Of a stretch of DNA of 64,000 bases, positions 10,944 to 21,490 are shown piece by piece; the first letter of the stretch is position 1, and each line of letters begins with the position of its first letter. Position numbers and translations under genes: made by a program. Below the pieces are notes generated by a model, which saw nothing but the letters and a program-made list of their open reading frames with translations, had not been told where the DNA came from and searched no databases. Source of the stretch: Massariosphaeria phaeospora (Eukaryota; Ascomycota; Dothideomycetes; Pleosporales); assembly GCA_011032825.1 (NCBI GenBank), contig JAADJZ010000008.1:1-64000 (forward strand), written 5' to 3'.

Positions 10944-12811
10944 TAACGTACCTTACGGGCTCGCTGGACACACGGGTTCGCCGAACACTTTTGCCAAGCT
11001 CCTACCAAAACTACTCTATTCTAGCGCAAAACAGCTTACTTTAGCTCTATATAGAGCAATCTAACCTAAGATATTATTTAGAGTTTACTTCTGCTACTTG
11101 CTTACACGTACGTGCGTTATGCTCGGTCTAACTGCACTGTCTACACTGCCTTTGAGATAGTTTACTTGCTTTAGCGCGCACCTGCGTTTTTAGCTTTTTT
11201 TTATTACTACGCGCTCTAAACTCTTTTAGAGCAGTTAGACAAGCTCTATTTTCAACTATCAAAGTCTTTTCTGCTTAAACCTGCTTTCTTTTATGCGATC
11301 TACGTCGCGTAGCAGCTTTATTTGCTGCTCGAAGCTTTGCGATTTCTTTTTGCGCTAACACTAGCTTGTGCGCGATAATAGCTGCTCTTTTTAAAACTTT
11401 TTTAAAGGCTTTTACTATAGACGTTAGTAAGCTATCTATATACCTTTAAATTCTTGCTTTTACAAGCGTTAATTGCGACTTTAGTTTAAGAGTATTGCTT
11501 AGAGTTTGCAACTGCTAGGGCTCGTTGTTAATAAACAGTAGTAGTAATAGAGTACGCAACCGAACGTTAAAAGCTGTTATAACCTGTTTTAGGTTAAATA
11601 GAACTAATCTAGCGCTTCAAAACCTTTCTTGGATATTACTAAAAGTAATTGCTGCATTATAGGCGCGTATAAAGTATAGTAAAAACTTAAGTTTTGTAAT
11701 GTAAGTAATCTAGTTGCGCATAAAATTTTTGGCTTAGCGCTCGTACGCTTTCTTTAGAGAAGCAAAACAACCTACATTAAGAAGCTATAAAAAGTGCGAT
11801 AAGTGCGAAAGCATACAAATAGTAATAATCTTGTTCTCTTTGCAGTATTGCTAGAATGCGAGCGAGTTATAGCTCTTATAGCTATTAATTGCGAGTAGTT
11901 AGTAGGCACTAACTACTCTTTTCTTTGTATACTTATTAAAGTGCTTTAACTACTGCAAGCTAAGCTTATTTGTTGTCTAGCTGTTTTTAGAGACTACAAT
12001 AACCTAGTCCTAAAGCAGATTCTTCTCTTAGTACTAAGCAAAGAGGTAATAGCAGCTTTTAAAAATAATAAAAAGTAGAATAGCTTACTCTATTGCGTTA
12101 ATGCTTTGGATAACTGTTGTTTATTTTCTATTGCTTTGCTGTATTGCTTTTAGCTGTTCTCGTTTCTCTAAAGCTGTAACAACTGCTTTAGTTGTTATCT
12201 AGCCTATTATAAAGCCTGTTTTGTTAAAGTTGTACGTATTTTCATTCTAGATGCCGTACTTAGCCTTAATGTTAGCTACTAGGCTAAACTAGCTTTGAAT
12301 AACCTCTAGGTTTTTGCAAAGCGCTTTTTTATAATTGTACTTGCGATTAAACTTTATTGTAAACTCAAAGCAGTGCTTAACCTACGTACTAGGCTAGTTT
12401 AAGCTAACTTAGCCTAGATTGCGCTTTGCGCGCAAGGAATTGGCTATATTAGCTACAGCTGCGAGCTTAGAAAGAAATTCGCGCGTAATAAGCTTAAGTA
12501 TATACTTAACAACTACGCTCTCTTTAGTTTTTGTTAGATTTATTAATTTAAGCTTGTAATCTACTTGTAAAAGCTGTCTAGCGCGTTAATTGCTTAGTGT
12601 TGCTTAAGAGATGTTATAGATAGCTGCAGTGCGTTGCAAAAAAAGTGTCGCGTTTTGTTTAAGAGCTTAAAAAGCAGTTTGTATCTAACGTTTATTAGAA
12701 AGCTTTATCTAGTGTTGTTGTAGAAGCATCGTGTACATAGGTAGAGTTAGTAGAAGCTTAGCAAAAGTGTTCGGCGAACTCGTGTGTCCGGCGAGCCCGT
12801 AAAGTACGTTA
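10944..12811 (-). mobile_element. Fot1-like element E (1.87 kb)
   Basis: Inverted repeats of about 48 bp begin TAACGTACCTTACGGGCTCG at 10944 and end at 12811, bounded by TA. The 1868-bp length matches classic Fot1/Pot2-type elements and is shorter than the A-D clade. The same ends occur on MITEs F1 and F2, so E's family is their likely mobiliser. Confidence 0.92.
11074..12729 (-). pseudogene. element E transposase (Fot1 type, zinc-knuckle tail), RIP-decayed
   Basis: The minus-strand start MLLQQHQIKLSNKRQIQTAF is at 12729. It goes on with an HTH_psq-like region (AAIYNISQATLSN), a DDE domain with blocks YNFNKTGFIIG (Asp lost), LLAINSYKSYNS (Asp lost) and LLNVGCFASLKKAYE, and a basic tail. A CxxCxxxxHxxxC knuckle, seen as CRQCSQTEHNARTC, lies near the end. 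The stop is at 11074. Stops are TAG/TAA at Gln/Trp positions relative to element G. Confidence 0.87.
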
Positions 12812-14194
12812 TTTTAATAAAAGTATTAATTAGTATAAATAGAAGTTAGAAGTATAGTTAAAAGTACGCTAGCGAATAGGTAAAGAGTACCTATCGTTGG
12901 GTAACGTAGATTCCTAGCGAGTCGCTTACCTAAGCGAGTTGCTTACTTGCGCTAAGCTTTTTTTCTACTACCTACTTCTTTCTTTCTACTACTTTCTCTC
13001 TAGCACCTAGTATAGGTTAAGATAACTTAAATTACTTAGAATTAACTGCTGCATCTAACCTACACGTGCGCTTATTGTGCCTTAGCTCGCCGCAGCGTCC
13101 ACAGCGTCTTGAAAGCTAGCTGCTCTAATTACTAGCATTACTACGAGCTCTTTTCTTCGCTTTTTTTTTATTACTGCGCGCTTCAAACGCCTTAAGGGCT
13201 GTTAAGCGCACGCTTTTTTTAACTGTAAAAGTACTTTCTTGCTGCACACGCTTTCTCTTGTGCAATCTTCGTTGCGAGAAAGCTTCGTTGGCAGCTTAGA
13301 GTGCCCGTGCGCTACAGTGCCCGTGCGCTAGATAAGCCGGTACAGCCGATAAGCTACCTCAACTAAAATTAGCAACCGCGAAAATAAGGCTGTACAGCTA
13401 CATATCAATTTAACTATTATAAAAATTTTTAGTGTATTACTATATAGAGGCTTGCGCATCTTTTGCACTATTTGAATTTTTGTAGTACCTTGATTTAGCG
13501 GCTTCGCGTAGTGGTTTTGGGTGGAAGCTGCGGTAGTAGAGATGCAGCATTAACACTACTTGCAGCACCTACAGCACGACGCTTTTTTGTAAATTTTGCT
13601 ACAGCGCTGCGTAAAACTGCTTGCTTGCTTTTGTTTAGTGTATCGCGAGATTTTTGTAAAGTTGCAGCGTTGCGTTGCTGCTTTTTAAGCGCGCGCGCAG
13701 CAGCTAGCTTTGCAGCTTTCGCTTTCTTACGCTAGCGAATAGGTAGGAAGTACCTATTAATAGGTATAGGTTAGGTTATAAGTCGCATAGACTTTAGGTT
13801 AAAGTTAAGTTATAGTTACTCTAGCGTAGGTAGAGGTTAGGTTAGAGTTATTAAAGCGTTAGGTTATAGTTTAGTTAGAGTAATCAAAGCTTGAAGTTAG
13901 AGTTGAGTTAAAGGTTACATCTAAGTTATAGAGTTATGTGTTAGCTTAGAAAGTTGCTAAGATTTAGAAAGTTATTACAGCTAGTTATTACATTTAAGAA
14001 CGCGCAAATTGTATTTACAAAGTTCTGTTATTACAGCTACTATTCACGTACAAAAACACAAGTAGAGTAAAAAAAGTTGTATTACTACAGATATTAATTA
14101 CAGTAGCGTAGAAGTCGAGCGCGCTTCCGTAGCAGAAGTAGCGAATTCTTTTTTTCTAAATTATTATCTAACAAAGTTATTCTTAATTGTAAAG

Positions 14195-14310
14195 GCCTAG
14201 ATGTAGGCCTAGATGTAAGCCTAGATAACAAGCTAAGTATAAGCCCAAATGTTAGCCTAGGTATTAACTCAAATAACGGGCTAAGTGTAGGCGTAGATGT
14301 AGGCCTAGAA
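14195..14310. repeat. imperfect 12-bp tandem repeat (GGCCTAGATGTA)
   Basis: Several imperfect copies of a GGCCTAGATGTA-like unit lie just 3' of the conserved hAT dimerisation region. On the minus strand they read as a Thr/Ser/Arg/Pro-rich stretch. It may be low-complexity tail coding sequence of the transposase or non-coding subterminal repeats. Confidence 0.6.
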
Positions 14311-14319
14311 GTAGAGTTT

Positions 14320-16965
14320 ACATACTGCGCTCAAAAGTTAAGTAAGTTCTTAACTTCGTTACATAGTAGTTCTTTATTATCTGCTTTTGCAAACTAAAAA
14401 ACGCTGTCCTGTCCTTTCTCTTAAGCAATATAGTTTTTTAATATTATAATTCGCCGAATTGTCTAGGCAGCAAGTTGGTGCTTTCTATTGCTAATAACAT
14501 TCTTAGCAACGTTAAATTCGCGCTCGACTTCAACCTAGGCAATTTGTACTGCAAGTACATTTTTTGCAACTTGTAATAAGCGTAGATACGTTTTTTCATT
14601 TACTTGCTACTATTTAAAGATATTAAAAAAGGCACTAGCGCGTACGCAGGCAATGCTTAGATAAGCCTCCTTTTCTTAGCAAGTTAAGCTCTTTTTTTTT
14701 CTATTTCGTCTAGGTTAACAGATGAAAAACTGCTTGGCAGCAACTAGAGCAAAAGCTTTAGTTTCTAAAACTATTTACTACTTTAGGGTCTAGTTGTACA
14801 GAACGGAGAAATAGAAGTAAAAGCAAAGCGAGTATTATCGTTATAGCAATCGAAGTAATCAAGAAACTCTTTGCAGTAGGTGTGCTTATTTTGATTATTC
14901 TAAGTTTCGTCCTAAACGCGCAGTTAGCATATAACTGTAATAAGTAACTGTAATAACTATACCTCGTACGCCGTAAGCTTTTAGCTAGAGTCTAGAATAG
15001 TAGCACAATTAAATAAAAACTCTTGTTTATCGCTAGTCTTTTTATAATACTTGCTAAGTTTAGCTTTTTTTTTATCTGCAGCAGCTCGTACAACTGTAGG
15101 CTACTTAAAAGTATCTCGATTTTCTATGTCGTTGTTAAGTTCGTCCTGCATACTATTTAGAAAGTTGAAAAAACAGTTGTACATAAGCTAGATATACTAG
15201 ACTTGTAGCCTATAGTTTTTACTTAAAAAGTTTGTTGCGTCTTTAAAGTTTTTAAGCATATTAGTAATTAACTTTAAGTAGTGCTATTTGTCTAGTGTTA
15301 ATTTTAGTTGCTTAAAGTCGCAGAAGTTTACTTTTACTATATTCTTATTATCTAGGATACTGCTTGCACTAATTGTTATCTTAAGTGCAATCTCTTTTAC
15401 TAGCTATTTGTTAATAAATCTTTGAATCTTAAGTGCGCGCTCGCACATATTGTAGGTTAAATTCTATTGTGTTTTAACGTCGCGAATAACAGACATCTGT
15501 TGTTTTAGTAGCAAGTGTAGTTGCGTAGCGATAAACCGCTTGTATTGTTAAAACAACGAATTAATTGCTATGCAGATAGCTCGAAGCTAGGTGTATGTTA
15601 GGCTGTAATAAAAGTATGTAATAACGCACTATATACCTTGCAAAAAGAGTTTAGAACAAAGATATTCGCTTGCACGTCGCTTAAATAGCGTCTCTGTAGT
15701 ATTTCTCTTAGTTTAACGTTAGCACCTGCTAATGCTACAAGCTTAAAGTGTAAAATAATATTTTAAACAACAAGATTAATAATGTAAGCAAGACACAGAA
15801 TTGAGTTTTTTAATAAGCTCTAAAGTATGTCCTTTGCTTCTAGTTGCTATTCAATAACACGACTAAGCGTTTTGTTTTTTTTAGCATTATTTGCAGTAAT
15901 TGCTAGAAAGCGTAATTTAATGCTAGTGTCTAAGAGTACTTGCAGTATATTAGCAGCTGCAGCAGCACTAGTATGTCTTTCGCGTAGAGAAATAAAATCT
16001 AGCAACTTCTTTTAAAGCTGCTAGTTGCAGTTAACGTAGTATTCTTTAACTGCAAGGAAACTAAGATAATTAGAAGCAAACTACCTATCTATCGCAATTG
16101 AGATCTTGGTTAACTAGCTAATGTTATTAAGAAGTAATGCTTTAGCCTTTTCAAATCGTTTATAGAACATTTCCTAGAATTTGAATTAGCTAATACTTGG
16201 AATATTAGGTCGAAGAAATTAAAGAAATTGCTAGAATAAGAGCCGCTTAATTGTTTAAAAAAACTAGTTGCTATATATAACTACTCGTACTAGTTCTCGT
16301 TCAAAGGCCTAGGTTAAATATAGTAGTACAATAGTAGTAAATTAAAGTTAACGTAGTGCTAGCTGTAGACGAGGTTGAGAGTAAACAAAAGCAAGCGTTC
16401 TTTAGTAGGTTCTAGATTCAAGGTAGTTAAGTAAGTGTTTAGTTTCAATAGTTTTAACTGCTAGGTGCTAAAAAGCAAAGCCGCAATTATAGCAGAATAC
16501 GTAGAAGTAGCTATTACTAGAATTAGCAGCTTTTTCAAACTGTAGCTATACCTAACTAGTGCGTATAGCAAAGTTCTATCGCGGATTTGCTATTTCTAGG
16601 TCTAGAGCCTACTTAGTAGAACTCTACTACATTTTTTACGTAGTTACTACTGCCTCTTGTTCTGTATCATTCTTAATATGCGTAAAAGAATATTTTACTA
16701 GATGTAGTTTATTTCTTTTTCTCTCTCAAACGAATTGCTTAGCGTTGAATTTAAATAAACGAACAAGTAGCGAAAGTTCTGCTATGTTTATAACAAAAGG
16801 TATAGTACAAAAGCGCAGGTACTGTAATAATAAACTGTAATAATTAGTGTTAGAGTAGACTAAAGATAGAGAATAAGTACATTGCCAAAGAAAAACACGC
16901 AGATTGTTAAAGAAAAACAGAACATGCCTTTTTGCTTGCGAAATATTGCTAACGTCCAAGCGCAA
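14320..16965 (-). pseudogene. hAT transposase of element J, RIP-decayed, with at least one intron
   Basis: The central RNase-H-like region reads KLSKYYKKT, then NCATILDSS, KLTAYE. An intron (14962-14912: GTATAG donor, GCTAAC branch, TTTAG acceptor) joins KLTAYE to DETWNNQNKHTYCKEF. The C-terminal hAT dimerisation block is clear: VAKNVLAVQIA, VEVEREFNVAKNVISNRKHQ, TIRRIIILKNYIA. Upstream LITNMLKNFKDATNFLS fits the helical insertion domain. A BED zinc finger was not found. Start and stop positions are approximate. Stops fall at Gln/Trp codons. Confidence 0.85.
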
Positions 16966-19013
16966 AGGCTAAGGCAGTAATGCAACCGAGATTAGAGCTA
17001 GAATTAAAGCTGCAGTAGTAGCGCTTTAATTTTACAGTTCTAATTAGGTTATACTTGCTAATTTGTTAATCGCAATGTTATGCACGTTTTAGGCCGCGTT
17101 ATAGATAGTAGATACTAGCTGTGTTTATGCTAGCAACGTTTTAATTTACATAGAAAGTAGAGAGCTTTAGGTCTGCGCTTTTTTATAAGCGTTACTATCG
17201 TTAGAGAAACTTTTCTAATCTAAATACTCTACTAACTTAGTTTGCTCTACTACTTTAGTTTGCTCTACTATCTTAGTTTGCTCTACTACTTTATCTACTA
17301 CCTTATTCTACTCTTTATTTTTATTTTTATTCTCAACTTTTTCTTTATTTTCACTAGAGGACTCGTTTGCTTCTGCTAACGCTTTTCTTTACTAATTTTC
17401 TGTTTTATATTTGTCTTTACACTTATTGTAGAACGCATTAATTTCTAAGTTGCTACTTGCTTCTTCCTTACACTTATTAATTGTAGGCGCTGAAATATAC
17501 GAGCTGTTGATATTTTTATAAGCATTGTCGCCGTTAACGCGTAGTTCGAAAGAGAGCGTAGGCTTGCGTAGGCTAGTGCAGTTAGTATAGGTATGTAATA
17601 AACTGCTGTAATAACTTACTTCTAGTCTTTAGCAGTTACTAGTGTTAGATTCTCTAAAGTCAACGTCTTTACAAACTTTTGCTAATCTATTTTAGCTTTC
17701 TCGTTCTTAAACGAATTATTCTTTAACTTAGCTAATTTGTCTAAGTAGATATGTCGCATAATTCTATCAGTAGCCTCGCTAGCGCCAAATATTCGCGACA
17801 TTAGCTAATTCTTAATTTTTCTTTTGTTTTTTAGTGCTTTGGCGATTTGTTTAAGAATGTTTCTGTACTGTTAGAAGTTAACATTGTAATAAATACGAGC
17901 CTACTTTTTATAGGCAAGGCCAAGTTTTGCTTAAAGCTACTCAACTACGTATTGTAAGTACAATAACGTAATAAACTAATATAATAACTTACTACTTTTT
18001 TGTGCGCAGTAGCGTTGCTTATCTAAAAGCTTAAGTTTAGTTGCTAACTGCTTTTTCTAGTCGTGCGCAGACAACGCAGTAAACTTTTTCTTCGCCTTAA
18101 GCTTCTTTTTAAGCTAGTATTTTGCTTGCTAATCTCTTGCACTAGCATTTGCAATAGCTTTTCCTTTAGCACTTAAGTAAGCTGTTTGATTTCTCTAAGC
18201 AGTCGCGCAGGCAGTATTGCTTAATTAACTCTTAGACAGTAGCTTGTAATGTGTAGAGCGCTTTTTTTGTAATTCAACGCAACCGCGATTTGCTAGTACG
18301 CTAAGAAATTCGTGCTTTTTAAACTTAAAGCTCTAGGTCTGTTAGCAGATGCTGTAATAAACTTTTATAATAATTACATTTGTAAGCGCTTTTTACTTTG
18401 CTAGCTTAAACCTAGTTAGAACCTCAATCTCGTAAGGCAGAAGCAACTTATTATTAAGCTCGTAGTCTATCTCGTCGTTAAGCTTCTGCTTAATTGCAGC
18501 TATCGTATTTGTAATAAATGTAGGTAATAATGAAGCTAGTTGTAGTACGTAGGTAGGTAGAGGCAGAAAGTAAAGTAGTAGAAAGTTAAGTAGCGAATTT
18601 ACAAGCTAAATTCTGTGTAGAGTAGCTTGTGCGCTGCTGCAAAAGCTGCAGCCTTAGCTAGCGCTTCGCTGCTAGCTACTTAAAACACGCACCTTTGCTG
18701 CAGCCTCTGCAGCTTCCTTACCTGCCGTAATTATTACAAATAATTATTACAACTTTCTACTCTCTACACTACACCTATTACGCATTAATTCTTTTGCAAT
18801 AGCCCGCACCAAGCAAACTAACTGCTACTACTTTGCTACTAGCGGCAAGGTTCCGCGAAAGCTTTTCGCAGCAAAAGCAGCTCGCAAATCTAGCAATCTG
18901 TACAAGAACAAGAAGAAACTAACAACAAGTAGTGTAAAAAAGCTTTACTGCTAAAAGCAAAGAAGTAAGTTATTACAGTAGTTAATTGCAGCTTTGTTTC
19001 TAACAACATGCAG
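14912..19013. other. family of related short introns in element J
   Basis: Introns on the minus strand at 14912-14962 (transposase), 17573-17619, 17945-17992 and 18333-18377 (second ORF), and on the plus strand at 18965-19013 (histone-like gene), are 45-51 nt long. They share a 5' half close to GTAAGTTATTACAG, followed by an AGTTTATTACA-like block. Most have CTAAC-type branch sites and AG acceptors. Further TTATTACA motifs lie at about 13970, 14035, 16820, 17890, 18510, 18730 and 19470, where no intron could be proved. Confidence 0.65.
17170..18540 (-). pseudogene. second ORF of hAT element J, lysine-rich, function unknown
   Basis: A minus-strand frame runs across three GTAAGT-type introns. 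Recognisable stretches include NDEIDYELNNKLLLPYEIEV, KKHEFLSVLANRG, KKLKAKKKFTALSAHDWKKQ (Trp inferred from TAG), LMSRIFGASEATDRIMRHIY and INAFYNKCKDKYKTENQ, then a Lys/Glu-rich low-complexity end with VEQTK repeats. I do not recognise a family; the INAFYNKCKDKYK part faintly recalls Myb/SANT-like helices but that is weak. It lies between the transposase and the histone-like gene, transcribed like the transposase. Ends are approximate. Confidence 0.6.
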
Positions 19014-19351
19014 CTGTTGCGTTGCGCAAAATTTAACGATACTAGAAATTAACTAAGCTCTTTATGCGCAAACTGCTATTTAGTCGGCTAGTTCGCAAGA
19101 TTGCGCAAGAGTTTAAGCCTAATCTGCGCTTTCAAGCTAGTGCAATTGAAGCTATACAAGAAGTAACGAAAGCTTTTCTAATTAGCATCTTCGAAAGTAT
19201 AGCTTTCTACCTGTTGCTAGGTGCAAAGCTAACTTTAACAAATACCAATATTAACGCTATACACGCGAAATGAGTAACGATTAACACAAGAAACATAAAT
19301 CTAGCACAAAGATACTACAAGAAGTACAAGAAGAGTTTGCAGCAAATGTAA
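18799..19351 (+). pseudogene. histone H3-like gene inside hAT element J, three exons, RIP-decayed
   Basis: Exon 1 (18799-18964) reads ARTKQT, then a divergent NCYYFATSGK, then PRK, AAKAARKS and SVKK, tracking the H3 tail; its start codon is ATA where ATG is expected. Intron 1 is 18965-19013. Exon 2 (19014-19196) gives [50 protein letters not shown]: the alpha-N to alpha-2 histone fold, with canonical H3 loop-1 length. Intron 2 is 19197-19241, with a CAA acceptor where CAG is expected. Exon 3 gives [10 protein letters not shown], a TGA in place of Arg, VTI, and a basic extension. Phases agree exactly; about 152 codons against 136 for H3. Decay stops all fit C-to-T/G-to-A. The K9 ARKS context is not conserved. 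Retained introns argue against a processed retrocopy. Loop-1 length argues against CENP-A. Confidence 0.88.
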
Positions 19352-21490
19352 AAGCTAAAGTCTAGTTGCTACTTGTTCTAGCGGTATAAGGCTATAATAA
19401 TTTTGAATTTTTTAGCAATACCTAGCGTAGACGTTGCTTTGTACTTAGCTATTAAAATGCAACTAATTCTACGCTGTAATAACAATTTGTAATAAACTTA
19501 AGCAACTTGTACTTTGCTAACGTCGAAATACAACATGTAAACTCTAAATATAACAACTTAACTATAACCTAACTATAACCTAGAGCCTGTGCGAGATAAC
19601 TCAACTTTAACCTAAAGTCTATGCAACTCAACTCAACTATAACTCTATACTAGCGTTGAAAGATTAGGTATATAAGTAGAGTTGAGTTAGAGTTATAAAA
19701 AAAGCAACTCAACTTTAACTCAACTTCTACCTATTCGCTAGCCTACGCTTTTTGCTCTTTATTAGCACGCTCTTTTGCAATTTGTCGCAGCGCTTTTGCT
19801 TTCTTTGCTATCTGCTTTTTGTATAGTGTAGCTGCAGCTTTAAGCTTTCTTTAGTAAGTTTTTTAGAGTTTTCTCTACTTCTTTTTGTGTTGTTTGACTA
19901 TCTTGCGCACTTAAGCTTTTTAGATTTTGCAAGAACTTTATAGTATAGCGCTGCTATAGTACTCCTTGCGCTGCTGTAAGTCTAGAACTTTACTTTTCTT
20001 CTTATGCTTTCGTTTAGTAGTAAGTGCTACGCAAAAGCTATTGTTTTTGTAGTAAAGTAGCTTGTTTTAAACCTATAGAGAGTGTAATGTCTTAGCAAAG
20101 CGTTTAGCTTTATCTTTTGCCTTATTTAGGACCGCAGCGTTTAGAATTTTTCGTATATTATTCTAACTATTTCTATTACTAAGCTCTTGCAGTTCTATAT
20201 TTTTATCTTAATTCAAAGTAGTAGTGTTAAAGCGTTTGAGTATAACTTTTGCATTCATCGGCTACACGCTTGTAGCTTTAAAACTCTTTTGTATAGTTTT
20301 TCTCTTTATTGTAGTACCCCACGCTAACTAGAATATTAGAAAAAAGTTGCTTTTCTTAACGCCAATAAGCCTTTGCAATTAGTGTAGGTAGCAGTTGAGT
20401 TCTTGCGAGTAGTAATTCGAAAAAAGAGAAAACAATACTACATTAAGCAGCTGTAAAGTGTAAGTTAAATGAGAAAAAAAAACAGCTAGTAGAATTTTAT
20501 TAGCGTTGCAAAAGTCTATAAACTTGCGCGTAAAGTAGCTACTATAGCTATTAACAAAAAAGAAGCGCTATTGCTAGCGCGCTTTTTGCTTTGTGTAGCG
20601 CTCGAACAGCTGCTTAAGCTAGAGTAATTCGATATCGTTATTTGTTCATTCTAAAGTTGAGTTGGCTATAAATACTTAGTGTTTTCTAGCTTTAACGTTG
20701 TTAACCTAGCTTAATTGCAAGCTAGCTTTTCTTTCGTAGATAAAAGCAGGCGGCAGCGCTTTACTATTAGCGCAAACACAAGCTAAAAGCGTAATCTATT
20801 CTCTATTGCTATCTTGTATAGCCGCTGTACGCAGTTTTGCCTACTAAACTGCTTTAAAAAAGACGCGTTTTGAGCGTGTAGTAATGCTAACAAAAAAGCT
20901 TTTTTTATTTATATTATAGGTGTTGCGCGCTTTAACGTCGTACTTTTGCATTTTTCTATGCAGTAGTTAAAAGTATAGGTTGTATTTCTTATGTAAGTTA
21001 GCTTAGTAACGATTGCAATTAATTTTAGCGCTTTATTTGGTAGTAAGCTTAGCTTTATAGCGATGTAGAAAGCGCGAAACCTACGCATGTAAAGCCTTCT
21101 GTTTTGCAACTGCGCTAGCGAAATTTTGTACTATTTCTTTTGTTAGTAGCAAGCTTTGCTTTGTGCATTTTTTTATGTACTTTACAAGTTTCTGCTTTTG
21201 TTGTAAGTTAAGTAGTTGCCGTTGTTTTAATGCAGCTGTATAAAACTGCGTTTTGCTTTTATGCCGTTGCAACAGTGTAGTGCAATTAACACTAAACTAT
21301 TGCGCAACTTTGTAGTAAAAAAAAGATGTGCTAGCTTTACGTAATTTAATTGCTTTAATTGCAGCTTTAATTAAGTTCATGTTAGTAGAAATGCAACGCG
21401 TTAAAGTTGAGATAATGCATATGTTTTGATGCGAGGTAGCTTATTAGCTGTACTAGCTTATTCGACGCATAAGTACTGTACACGAGCTAT

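Larger units (their letters stand above)
13728..19745. mobile_element. hAT element J (6.0 kb) with transposase, second ORF and histone H3-like gene
   Basis: The ends are TACGCTAGCGAATAGGTAGG (13728) and, reverse complemented from 19745, TAGGCTAGCGAATAGGTAGA. The flanks carry the 8-bp duplication CGCTTTCT/CGCTTTTT (13720-13727, 19746-19753); the empty site CGCTTTTT persists in sister copy I3 at 23995-24002. Subterminal regions are dense in AGGTTA/GTTGAGTTA motifs. Minus strand: hAT transposase and a lysine-rich ORF; plus strand: a histone H3-like gene near the right end. MITEs K1-K3 and N share its ends, so J is the probable autonomous member. Confidence 0.93.
13420..21380 (-). pseudogene. element I1 transposase, split by J and RIP-decayed
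   Basis: It starts MNLI at 21380. The HTH and CENP-B-type regions follow (KQKLVKYIKKCTKQSLLLTK in the second), then a DDE domain with YNINKKSFFVS in place of YNIDEKxF. The basic C-terminal part continues to about 13420 after the J insertion (19745-13728). Catalytic Asp codons and many Gln/Trp codons are mutated. The start and frame were set by alignment with I2, I3 and D. The right end of this coding region is approximate. Confidence 0.82.

Noticed and set aside
13728..13729. TA as the target duplication of element J (Tc1/mariner type)
   Set aside because: TA flanks the ends by chance; the 8-bp CGCTTTYT repeat, the empty site in I3 and the hAT transposase fit better.
13511..13735. Plus-strand ORF (also 21775-21981 and 23792-24103)
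   Set aside because: All three are antisense to the Lys/Ala-rich tail of the element I transposase, whose codon bias leaves the other strand open.
14195..14310. CRISPR-like array of short repeats
   Set aside because: Units are 12 bp without unique spacers, and the sequence is eukaryotic transposon DNA.
18799..19351. Centromeric H3 (CENP-A) instead of an H3-like gene
   Set aside because: Loop 1 has the canonical H3 length (KPNLRFQ), and the N-terminus keeps ARTKQT and AAKAARKS.
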